NCBI GenBank assembly: GCA_004558205.1
Contig: SFDM01000015.1
Coordinates: forward strand, 1-59,588
Reading direction: 5' to 3'
Length of the DNA stretch: 59,588 nt
DNA from: Pyramidobacter piscolens
GTDB lineage: Bacteria; Synergistota; Synergistia; Synergistales; Dethiosulfovibrionaceae
The notes under the pieces were generated by a model. It was given only the letters and a program-made list of their open reading frames with translations. It was not told the DNA's origin and did no database searches. This document shows, piece by piece, positions 53,160 to 59,588 of the stretch; the first letter of the stretch is position 1; every line of letters begins with the position of its first letter. Made by a program: the position numbers and the translations under genes.

Positions 53160-53720
53160 CTAACGGCCCCCTTTCAAGAGCGCTCCCGCGCTTCTGGCGA
53201 GCAGCACGATAAAATACCAGTTCATGAACAGGAAGCCGAGAAACACGGCCAGGTAAGACGTCCACAGAGGGATCTGCCACACCGTGGTCATGGGAATGGC
53301 GATCCCCGTCCCCAAGGGGCCGCGGAAACCGAACATGAAGAACACATAGGCATAATAGGAAAAAAGCACGCTGACCGACGCCGTGACGAGGTAGCGCAGA
53401 AAGGTGATCAGGCGCTTGAGGCCGCCCTCGGGCAGGTAGGCGTCGATCACGTCGGCCGACACGTGGGTGTTGTTCCACGCGCCGAGGACGCCGCCGGCAA
53501 AATAAAGCCAGAAAGCGCAGAGCTTGACCCATTCCTCATAGCCGTAGAGGTCGCCCCCCACGACATACCGGACGAAGGCCGCCGCCGCGATCAGCAGCGT
53601 AAGAACGACGGAGCTGACCACTGAGACGATGGAAAATCCCGACACGATGATCCTGTCGAAAAGATTGCTCTTTTTGAACAGGAGTTCGTTGTCGCTCAAC
53701 TGAATTTCATTTTCGTTCAC
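53160..53720 (-). CDS. dctQ: TRAP transporter small membrane subunit
   Basis: 186 aa, GTG start at 53720 behind GGAGG. Four membrane helices, with RYVVGGDLYGYEEWVKLCAFWLYFAGG as the DctQ hallmark and DVIDAYLP in the loop. A scaffold subunit for DctM. A hairpin in the 121-base gap separates it from dctP. Confidence 0.9.
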   Translation of the reverse strand: MNENEIQLSDNELLFKKSNLFDRIIVSGFSIVSVVSSVVLTLLIAAAAFVRYVVGGDLYGYEEWVKLCAFWLYFAGGVLGAWNNTHVSADVIDAYLPEGGLKRLITFLRYLVTASVSVLFSYYAYVFFMFGFRGPLGTGIAIPMTTVWQIPLWTSYLAVFLGFLFMNWYFIVLLARSAGALLKGGR

Positions 53721-53760
53721 GTAAGTTTCCTCCTTCAGATAAATGCAGTATGCCGGGAAC

Positions 53761-53820
53761 GCGGCAAGCTGGGGCGAAAGCTGGAAAGGAGGCTCTCCCG
53801 CCTTCGCCGCGGCTTGCCGC
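53761..53820 (-). other. Stem-loop between dctP and dctQ
   Basis: GCGGCAAGC (53761-53769) pairs with GCTTGCCGC (53812-53820). No strong T-run follows. Such structures after binding-protein genes usually protect the upstream mRNA and lower downstream expression, giving more DctP than DctQM. Confidence 0.5.
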
Positions 53821-53841
53821 GACGCTTAAACTATCCCGCAT

Positions 53842-54852
53842 TTACTTGGGAGCGTATTCCTTCTTGAACTCGGCGATCAGCTCGGGCGAGAACTTGCGCC
53901 CCAGCTTGTCCCAGCTGGCGGACACCGCCTCGAAGAGAGGCTTCAATTCCTCGGCCGAATAGGTGAACACCTGGATGCCCTGCTTGCGCATCAGGTCGAG
54001 GTATTTTTCCTCGTCCTTCTGGGCGAGGTCGATGCTGATCTCCGTCACGTGGGCGCAGGCATCGGCGATGATCTGCCGGTCTTCGGGCGCGAGCTTCTGC
54101 CAGGTCTGTTCGCTCATCATGTAGTTGAAGTTCTCCAGGGAGTAATTGATCTGATACCAGTATTTCATGACATCCTTCAGGTTCACGTAGGCCGCGGGCG
54201 TCGCCATGCCGTCCACGCCGTCGCAGACGCCGGACTGCATAGAAGTGTAGACCTCCACCCAGGGGATCGTCACGGTGCGATAGCCCATGGCTTCGGCGCC
54301 AAGCTTATAGACGTCCATGTTGGGGATCCTGACCAGACAGCCCTTGTCGACGTTAGGGTTCAGCGGTTCGTTGACGGGCTTGGTGCTGGCGATACCGATA
54401 AAGCCTTCAACCTGGAATCCCAGGAGACGCACGCCAAGGCGGGCGCTGAGCTCGTTCATCTTCTTGAAGAGCCAGCCGTCCTGGGCGAAGACCTTCTTGG
54501 CCTCTTTGAAGTCGCGGACGAAACAGTTGATGTACGTCAGCTCCAGACGGGGGTCGAACTGGCTGGGAATGGAGATGGCCGCCATGTCGATGGTGCCGCG
54601 GATCAGCTCCTCATAGACCAGGGTATAGTCCCCAAGCTGGTTGGCGGGATAGACCTTGATCTCCACGCGGCCGTTGGTCTTGGCCTTGACCTCGTCGGCA
54701 ATCTGATACATGAGTTTCGTCGCCGTCTGATCCACAGGGACCTGGCCGGCAAAACGGAGAATCGTAGGGGCGGCCGACGCCATCCCAGAACATAAGCACA
54801 ACAGAGCCGCCGTCAGAAAAACGGCGACCTTTCCGGCACTGCTTTTACGCAT
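53842..54852 (-). CDS. dctP: TRAP transporter periplasmic binding protein
   Basis: 336 aa from ATG 54852 (GAGGTG upstream); the longer frame is not needed. Signal peptide 1-28 ending ASA. Then the DctP fold: KTNGRVEIKVYPANQLG, GTIDMAAISIPSQFDP, LVRIPNMDVYKLGAEAMGY (with the substrate-binding arginine) and GVCDGVDGMATP. It delivers an organic acid to the membrane subunits. First gene of the operon. Confidence 0.92.
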   Translation of the reverse strand: MRKSSAGKVAVFLTAALLCLCSGMASAAPTILRFAGQVPVDQTATKLMYQIADEVKAKTNGRVEIKVYPANQLGDYTLVYEELIRGTIDMAAISIPSQFDPRLELTYINCFVRDFKEAKKVFAQDGWLFKKMNELSARLGVRLLGFQVEGFIGIASTKPVNEPLNPNVDKGCLVRIPNMDVYKLGAEAMGYRTVTIPWVEVYTSMQSGVCDGVDGMATPAAYVNLKDVMKYWYQINYSLENFNYMMSEQTWQKLAPEDRQIIADACAHVTEISIDLAQKDEEKYLDLMRKQGIQVFTYSAEELKPLFEAVSASWDKLGRKFSPELIAEFKKEYAPK

Positions 54853-55015
54853 ACACAACACCTCATTCAATATTAAATTGTAAATCCTTGCGAAACCTTT
54901 GAGCAGTACGCGCGGCGGGATGGGTGGAGACACCCCCTTTCGTCAGAAGTAAACGATATGAAATCAGTGAAAACGTAACTTTAATATATTACACTTAAAG
55001 AGCAATTCGCGCAAG

Positions 55016-55057
55016 AAACAAAAAAGCCACGCCAGTAAAAAGGCGGGCTTTTTTGTT
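55016..55057 (-). terminator. Terminator of the arsA operon
   Basis: AAAAAAGCC-CGCC arms with complement around ACTGG/TTTTA, flanked by A6 and T6, so it can act in either direction. It lies about 50 bases after the arsA stop. Confidence 0.75.
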
Positions 55058-55109
55058 TCTTGCCGCGATCAGCAGCTGAATAAAAGTAAATTATAATTTA
55101 CAGCGCCGC

Positions 55110-56057
55110 TCAGCGCTGATCCAGCACAGCCACCATGGGCGCTATCTTTTCAAGTTCCTGCATACCCTCTATATCGCTGTCGAGCATGGGGATCTGGATG
55201 ACGCCGTACTTGCCGAACTCCGCCTCGATCTGCTCAAGGTACTGGGCCTGCTGCACGCGCTTCTTCTCGAAGAACGCGCCCGCCTCGGGCGGGATGACGC
55301 GGTTGACGATCAGGGGGCCCACGTCGATCTTAAACTCGTTCATCAGGGCCACGGCGCGCTCCGTCTCGAGCACCGCCAGCTTTTCGGCGTTCAGCACGAA
55401 GTGGAATGTGGTCATTTCATGGTCCGTCAGCAGGTCGCGGGCACGCTGGAAGCGGTCGCGGCGGCGGGTCAGGATCTCGAACACGGGGTCGGTCTTGAGC
55501 TTCTCCTGCAGGTCCTTCTCATAATGGGCGGCCAGGCGCATCATGTCCATAGCCTTGGAGCGCTTCTTCATCAGGTGCTCCATCCAGATGCCCAGCACCT
55601 CGGGCAGCGTCAGCAGGCGCAGCGTGTGCCCCGTTGGCGCCGTGTCGAAGACGATGGCGTCGTATTTGCCGCCCACCTGCTCCATCAGGTCGATAAAACA
55701 GTCGAAAATGGCGGCTTCTTCAGAACCGGGCGACATGTAGGCGATGCGCAGCTGCTTCTCGATCTCAGCGACGATGGCAGGGCTCACGATCTTGCACATC
55801 TGCGCCTGAATGCCCTCCATGTACTTTTTGGCTTCCAGCGCCGCGTCGATTTCCAGTCCCCAGAGGTTCTTTTCCAGTTCCACCACGGAACTGCCGATAG
55901 GCTTGCCCATGGCGTCGGCCAGCGAGTGGGCCGGGTCCGTGGAAACCGCCAGAGTCTTCACGCCGCTGCGGGCGAGGTGAAGCGCGTAGGCCGAAGACGA
56001 AGTGGTCTTTCCCGTGCCGCCTTTGCCGCCGAAAAAGGTGTAGCGTTTATAGGTCAT
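55110..56057 (-). CDS. arsA: ArsA/GET3-family ATPase
   Basis: 315 aa from ATG 56057 (GGAGAGGG upstream). The P-loop is GGKGGTGKTTSSSAYAL (deviant Walker A with signature lysine); STDPAHSLADAMG and VFDTAPTGHTLRLLTLP are the switch motifs of the ArsA family. Only one ATPase half, and no arsB, arsR or arsenic gene nearby, so a role in arsenite export is doubtful. Single-domain bacterial members may handle tail-anchored proteins or small ligands. Starts 13 bases after the small gene upstream. Confidence 0.85.
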   Translation of the reverse strand: MTYKRYTFFGGKGGTGKTTSSSAYALHLARSGVKTLAVSTDPAHSLADAMGKPIGSSVVELEKNLWGLEIDAALEAKKYMEGIQAQMCKIVSPAIVAEIEKQLRIAYMSPGSEEAAIFDCFIDLMEQVGGKYDAIVFDTAPTGHTLRLLTLPEVLGIWMEHLMKKRSKAMDMMRLAAHYEKDLQEKLKTDPVFEILTRRRDRFQRARDLLTDHEMTTFHFVLNAEKLAVLETERAVALMNEFKIDVGPLIVNRVIPPEAGAFFEKKRVQQAQYLEQIEAEFGKYGVIQIPMLDSDIEGMQELEKIAPMVAVLDQR

Positions 56058-56070
56058 GTTTTCCCTCTCC

Positions 56071-56367
56071 TTAACCGTCAAAGCTGTACTGGCTCGCCTT
56101 TTCCGCCAGTATCATGTTCCTGTTCATCATACGCCGCTGCCAGCCCTCCATGTCCTGGGCAATATAGGGCAGAATCTCCATCATATAGTAGGAAACGGGA
56201 TTGGGAATTCCCAGATAATCGCCAAAGAGCAGCAGCATCAGCTCGTCGTTCATGTCGTTGGCCTCTTTCCTGACGGCCCCCATGCGCTTGTCTATGGCCG
56301 AACCGTAGAAAAACAAGCTGATCCACTCCCAGGCCGTGGCCAGTTTTTCTTTGAAACTTTTGTTCAT
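56071..56367 (-). CDS. Small protein co-transcribed with the ArsA-like ATPase
   Basis: 98 aa from ATG 56367, chosen for the excellent GGAGGTGATT site. Mostly helical (WEWISLFFYGSAIDKRM, MNDELMLLLFGDYLGIPNPVSYYMMEILPYIAQDMEGWQRRM), soluble, with many methionines. I do not recognise a family. Tight coupling to arsA suggests a partner or substrate adaptor. Confidence 0.7.
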   Translation of the reverse strand: MNKSFKEKLATAWEWISLFFYGSAIDKRMGAVRKEANDMNDELMLLLFGDYLGIPNPVSYYMMEILPYIAQDMEGWQRRMMNRNMILAEKASQYSFDG

Positions 56368-56598
56368 CACAATCACCTCCGCGCAGACTTGAGGACCCCC
56401 CTTTTCAGGGGACTCCCCACTTCGATGGAAAAAAATTTTCACGAAAGGGAACTATTCAGTCTTTTCCAGGCAGTTCCCGTTCTCGTTAGGATCATTATAC
56501 AACATTTTCCGACTTGCGCACGAGGATTTCTCGCCGCTGCCTGGGACGTTAAGCTTCTTAAGGGAGCGCCGCTGAAAAGCGCAGAAAATTTTACGATC

Positions 56599-56677
56599 AT
56601 GCATTGCGAAAATCCATCGTCGAATTTTTTCGACTCAAATATGCATTGTTTACAATTCTTCCTTTTTCAGTTAAAAT
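56599..56677 (+). promoter_or_regulatory. Promoter and operator-like repeats before the GntR gene
   Basis: TTTACA (56649-56654) and TAAAAT (56672-56677) are 17 bases apart. Upstream lie ATGCATTG twice (56599 and 56641) and the palindrome GTCGAATTTTTTCGAC (56619-56634), candidate sites for autoregulation. The 348-base gap 56368-56715 otherwise holds the divergent arsA-side promoter. Confidence 0.5.
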
Positions 56678-56715
56678 GAAAAGACCGTAATCCATCTGAG
56701 AAGGGACTTTTTGTC

Positions 56716-57384
56716 GTGATCAAGGCGCTCTATAAATCTCTTGGCGAACAGGTGTTCACCATCCTGCGAAAGAAAATAGTTGACAACGAGCTTCAGCCGG
56801 GCACCATCCTGCAGATCGACCGGCTGGCCGAGGAGTTCGGCGTCAGCACCACGCCTATTCGCGAGGCTCTGATGAAGCTCGAGGCCCTGGGACTGGTGAC
56901 CATCTCCCCCAACCGGCGCGCCACCGTCAGCCCCATCAGCCGCGAACAGACCCGCGAAGTGCTGGAGTTCCGCAGGATGCTCGAATCGGCGGGCGCCCGT
57001 TCGGCGGCAAAAAAACTCAGCGACCGGGACATCGACTATCTGATCACCCGGGTCCAGTCAGTCCAGGCCGCCCCCTCGGACGTACCCCACCACATCGAAG
57101 TGGACATGGAGCTTCACGACAAGTACCTTTTCGGCTGCATCGAGAACGGCTTCGTGCGCAAGGCCCTGGAGGACCTGCAGGTGCACCTGCGCCGCATCCG
57201 TTTCTACGCGGAAGAGGCGCTGGATCCCGTCAAAGTCATTACCAGCGTGTGCGAAGAGCACATGATCATCCTCAACGCGCTGAAGAGCCGGAACGAAACG
57301 GCCGCCGAACTGGGCATGTACGGCCACCTGACCCAGACGCTGGTCAGGACCCTGCTGTCCATGGACAAAAAAGAAAATTTTTGA
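56716..57384 (+). CDS. GntR-family regulator, FadR/FCD subgroup
   Basis: 222 aa, GTG start at 56716. The winged helix is in the first 75 residues (IDRLAEEFGVSTTPIREALMKLEALGLVTISPNRRATVSPI), followed by an all-helical FCD ligand domain with histidines in DVPHHIEVDMELHDKYLF and EEHMIILNAL that bind metal. FCD regulators respond to organic acids such as lactate, glycolate or pyruvate. It may control the TRAP operon or the lactate dehydrogenase genes in this region, but no target is shown. Confidence 0.88.
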   Translation: MIKALYKSLGEQVFTILRKKIVDNELQPGTILQIDRLAEEFGVSTTPIREALMKLEALGLVTISPNRRATVSPISREQTREVLEFRRMLESAGARSAAKKLSDRDIDYLITRVQSVQAAPSDVPHHIEVDMELHDKYLFGCIENGFVRKALEDLQVHLRRIRFYAEEALDPVKVITSVCEEHMIILNALKSRNETAAELGMYGHLTQTLVRTLLSMDKKENF

Positions 57385-57393
57385 GAAACCGCC

Positions 57394-57426
57394 AAGCCGC
57401 CCTCGCTATGAGGGCGGCTTTTTTTG
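57394..57426 (+). terminator. Terminator of the GntR gene
   Basis: AAGCCGCCCTC with GAGGGCGGCTT, a short loop, then T7. Confidence 0.88.
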
Positions 57427-57491
57427 CCGCCGAAAAAAGCGCCGATCCGCCCATAATAATTATCAATAGAACAGCTGAACTTAACGTCCGG

Positions 57492-57582
57492 GGCCGACCC
57501 GAGGGACCATGCAGTCTCTAAAGACTATCTCGGCCTGTTCGGCCTGCCTATACTCGCTTGGTGGATACCCCTCGGGTCGTCC
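57492..57582. repeat. Long stem-loop repeat
   Basis: GGCCGACCCGAGGG (57492-57505) pairs with CCCTCGGGTCGTCC (57569-57582), with further inner pairs. It is built like the one at 3404. Bases 57583-57840 contain no ORF that I trust (a 62-codon minus-strand frame lacks a ribosome site). Confidence 0.55.
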
Positions 57583-57840
57583 TCTCCGTGCCCATTTTGC
57601 GTTTTTATTGCAAAATAGTATCAGACATGTTGACACGCTCTCTCTGTAAATAAACAATCATAAATGTTGAATTTATCCGAAAAAAGCTCCAGGAGAATCT
57701 TTTCTTAAAAGCTGACTTACAGTTTCTACATAATGCCGTTTTATCGACATTTACCTTTGAGCACCGCGGGGGCACCGCGCCTCTCAAATTCATCTATGCC
57801 ATGATTTTCCCTTTCAAGATGTCAGCTTCGCAGTATACAC

Positions 57841-57868
57841 TTGACATATAAATGAAATCATTTATCAT
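57841..57868 (+). promoter_or_regulatory. Promoter of the umuC operon
   Basis: TTGACA (57841-57846) and TATCAT (57863-57868), spacing 16. TTATCATTCAGTTATCATT overlaps the start region as a direct repeat. No standard LexA box is seen. Confidence 0.55.
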
Positions 57869-57902
57869 TCAGTTATCATTTTCCGACAGGGAGGTTCATA
57901 CG

Positions 57903-58181
57903 ATGAAGATTCAGCTGACGCGCCCCCAGATCATAGAACACAACACTGCGCTGGAACTTTCGCGGCGCCTGATCACCCATCCCGACTCCACCTTTCTCTT
58001 CAGCCTGAAGGGCCGCCGCTCCGAATGGGCCGTTATCGTCGTCGACAGGGAGGCCGCGCCCAGCGACGGCGCGCTTTTGCTGCACGGCACGCCCCGCGGA
58101 TTCAGGATGAGCCGCTGGCACGAGGGCGATTCGCTGGAAAACCTCTGGGGCGTGGTCACCTGGGTCGTGAGGCGTCCATGA
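57903..58181 (+). CDS. 92-aa protein coupled to umuC
   Basis: ATG 57903 behind GGGAGG. Sequence includes KIQLTRPQIIEHNTALELSRRLI, FSLKGRRSEWAVIVVDRE and MSRWHEGDSLENLWGVVTWV. It is not a LexA-type UmuD: there is no Ser-Lys protease motif. The stop overlaps the umuC start (ATGA). In position it replaces umuD, so it may be an alternative accessory or regulator of the polymerase. No family recognised. Confidence 0.7.
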   Translation: MKIQLTRPQIIEHNTALELSRRLITHPDSTFLFSLKGRRSEWAVIVVDREAAPSDGALLLHGTPRGFRMSRWHEGDSLENLWGVVTWVVRRP

Positions 58182-59446
58182 AAAAACTCATCGCGCTGGC
58201 AGACTGCAACAACTTCTTCGTGTCCTGCGAAAGGCTCTTCCGCCCCGACCTGGAAGGAAAGCCCGTGGTGGTGCTGTCCTCCAACGACGGCTGTGTGGTC
58301 TCGCGGAGCAACGAGGCGAAGGCGCTCCTGATCCCCATGGGCGCGCCCTACTTCAAGATGAAAAACTACATGGAAGCCAAGGGCGTGACGGTTTTCTCCG
58401 GCAACATGGAGCTGTACCGCGGCGTCTCGGCGCGAGTCATGTCGCAGCTCGCGCGGTTTACCGACTGTCTCGAGGCCTACTCCATCGACGAAGCTTTTCT
58501 CAACCTGGACATCGCGTCCATCGGCGATCCCGCGGAATACTGCCGCCGCATCCGCGCCGCGCTGCTCAGAAACTGCGGCATCCCCATCTCCATCGGCATC
58601 TCCACCACCAAGACGCTCTGCAAGATCGCGTCGGAACAGGTAAAAGAACGGGCAAAAAAACGCCAGGACGGCGACGGCGTCTGCCGCCTGCTGCCCGAAG
58701 AGGCCGCGCCCTATCTGGAGCAGCTGCCGCTGGCCGACGTCTGGGGCGTGGGGCGCAAAAGCGCGGAGAAGCTGAGCCGCATGGGCGTGACCACCGCGGC
58801 CCAACTCCTGAAACGCGACGAGCCCTGGATCCGCAAGTACCTGACCATCCGCGGCGTCATGACGGCGCGGGAACTCCGGGGAATCCGCTGTTTCCCCCTT
58901 GAAGACAAGGAGGTCAAGCAGCAGAGCCTTCAGGTGTCCCGCTCCTTCGGGAACCGCCTGCGCAGCTTTGAAGACATCAAGGGCGCCGTGGTCAGGCACG
59001 CCGCGGAAGGCGCCTTCCGCCTGCGGGCCCAGGGGCTGTGCGCGGGCGCCGTGGGCTGTTCCATCAGGACGAGCCCCTTCGACGACCTTTTCTACGGGCA
59101 AAGCGCCGAGCGGCCCCTCTCGCCGCCCACGTCCCAGGACGGCGAGATCATCGCGGCCGCGCTGGAATGCCTGAAAAAGGTCTACGTCCCCGGATACGAC
59201 TACGCAAAAGCGGGCATCTGGCTCAGGGACCTGCGCGACGCCGACGTCCGGCAGATGGACCTGTTCAGCGCCCTCGACCCTCAAAGGCTCAAATTGGACC
59301 GGCTCATGGAAGCGGTAGACCGGCTGAACATGGAGCTGGGGGAACACACCGTCGCGCCCGCCGCCCTGAAATGCGCCGACGCCTCCGCGCCGCGCCGGGA
59401 AAAGCTGTCCCACGGGCAGATCGAGCTTCTGGACAGGCAATACTAA
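58178..59446 (+). CDS. umuC: Y-family DNA polymerase, UmuC-type
   Basis: 422 aa from ATG 58178. The palm has ALADCNNFFVSCERLFRPDL and YSIDEAFLNLD (catalytic Asp-Glu); then SIGISTTKTLCKIAS, the helix-hairpin-helix DVWGVGRKSAEKL, and a little-finger domain with VSRSFG. Length and motifs match UmuC (Pol V subunit) rather than DinB. Performs error-prone translesion synthesis. Needs a UmuD'-like partner that is not found nearby. Confidence 0.92.
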   Translation: MKKLIALADCNNFFVSCERLFRPDLEGKPVVVLSSNDGCVVSRSNEAKALLIPMGAPYFKMKNYMEAKGVTVFSGNMELYRGVSARVMSQLARFTDCLEAYSIDEAFLNLDIASIGDPAEYCRRIRAALLRNCGIPISIGISTTKTLCKIASEQVKERAKKRQDGDGVCRLLPEEAAPYLEQLPLADVWGVGRKSAEKLSRMGVTTAAQLLKRDEPWIRKYLTIRGVMTARELRGIRCFPLEDKEVKQQSLQVSRSFGNRLRSFEDIKGAVVRHAAEGAFRLRAQGLCAGAVGCSIRTSPFDDLFYGQSAERPLSPPTSQDGEIIAAALECLKKVYVPGYDYAKAGIWLRDLRDADVRQMDLFSALDPQRLKLDRLMEAVDRLNMELGEHTVAPAALKCADASAPRREKLSHGQIELLDRQY

Positions 59447-59490
59447 TTTCCGATGTGCGCCCGTGAAGCGCTTTGCAGAGAGTCACCAAG

Positions 59491-59550
59491 TTGAAATCTT
59501 TTGGCGCGGCTCTTCGATTTGAAATTAAGCACTTCAATGGGAATAAGTAT
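59491..59550. repeat. Partial MITE-like repeat, right end only
   Basis: TTGAAATCTTTTGGCGCGG and TTCGATTTGAAATTAAGCAC match the right end of copies A and D, with the border AATAAGTAT. The left part is missing. Confidence 0.6.
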
Positions 59551-59588
59551 AATCTCACTTTTCCTTATTTCTTCTTCAATTCGGACAA

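Noticed and set aside
55110..56057. Arsenite efflux pump subunit
   Set aside because: No arsB, arsR, arsC or arsD nearby and only one ATPase half, so arsenic resistance is not supported.
57605..57793. 62-codon minus-strand ORF
   Set aside because: No ribosome-binding site, no recognisable pattern, AT-rich intergenic DNA upstream of the umuC promoter.

Overview
The window is about 59.6 kb of bacterial chromosome. It looks like a GC-rich, anaerobic, Gram-negative-type bacterium. The evidence is an outer-membrane autotransporter, ExbB/ExbD, a TRAP transporter, a lactate-dehydrogenase/ETF type operon and several BvgS-like hybrid kinases. I infer a member of the Synergistota (Pyramidobacter-like), but no marker gene or rRNA is present to prove it. 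No tRNA, rRNA or CRISPR array was seen.

Left part (1-19.3 kb, minus strand). An autotransporter-like gene is followed by a very large signalling block: three membrane hybrid histidine kinases with periplasmic solute-binding sensor domains, one cytosolic multi-PAS hybrid kinase, an HPt protein, a possible 40-codon gene, and a receiver/GGDEF/EAL protein. Six of these form one tight operon (19274 to 6789) with ATGA-type stop/start overlaps.

Middle part (19.3-33.9 kb). A parS-like palindrome (20020-20035, with a second at 27431-27446), exbB-exbD, a promoter-to-terminator interval that may be a structured RNA, and a sodium:solute symporter gene. The symporter is preceded by a classic-looking attenuator whose 30-codon leader peptide carries four tyrosine codons in a row. 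Then comes etfB-etfA-ldh, with a tandem copy of the ldh gene, an autotransporter fragment, and a duplicated ATPase/radical-SAM pair in which each copy has lost the opposite gene.

Mobile element (about 33,964-47,449). A much more AT-rich 13.5-kb insertion is bounded by a 13-bp inverted repeat and ends with a tnpW-like gene and a TnpX-type large serine recombinase. It carries an excisionase-like gene, a primase/DUF3987 protein, small zinc-ribbon proteins, a lone HK97-fold capsid protein, and a minus-strand defence operon. That operon holds an XRE regulator, a fused double D12-class adenine methyltransferase, an HNH nuclease and two genes that resemble the Kiwa pair (kwaB then kwaA). This is the most interesting system in the window.

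Right part (47.5-59.6 kb). Host genes resume: a membrane-anchored flavodoxin, a family-6 uracil/hypoxanthine-DNA glycosylase, a copper-type P-ATPase, a GNAT acetyltransferase, a dctP-dctQ-dctM TRAP operon, an ArsA-like ATPase with a small partner, a FadR-type GntR regulator, and umuC preceded by a translationally coupled 92-aa gene.

A family of about 260-300 bp non-coding repeats with inverted ends (MITE-like) is scattered between genes (3.1, 6.5, 20.1, 27.5, 51.6 and 59.5 kb). Several long stem-loop repeats also occupy gene ends.
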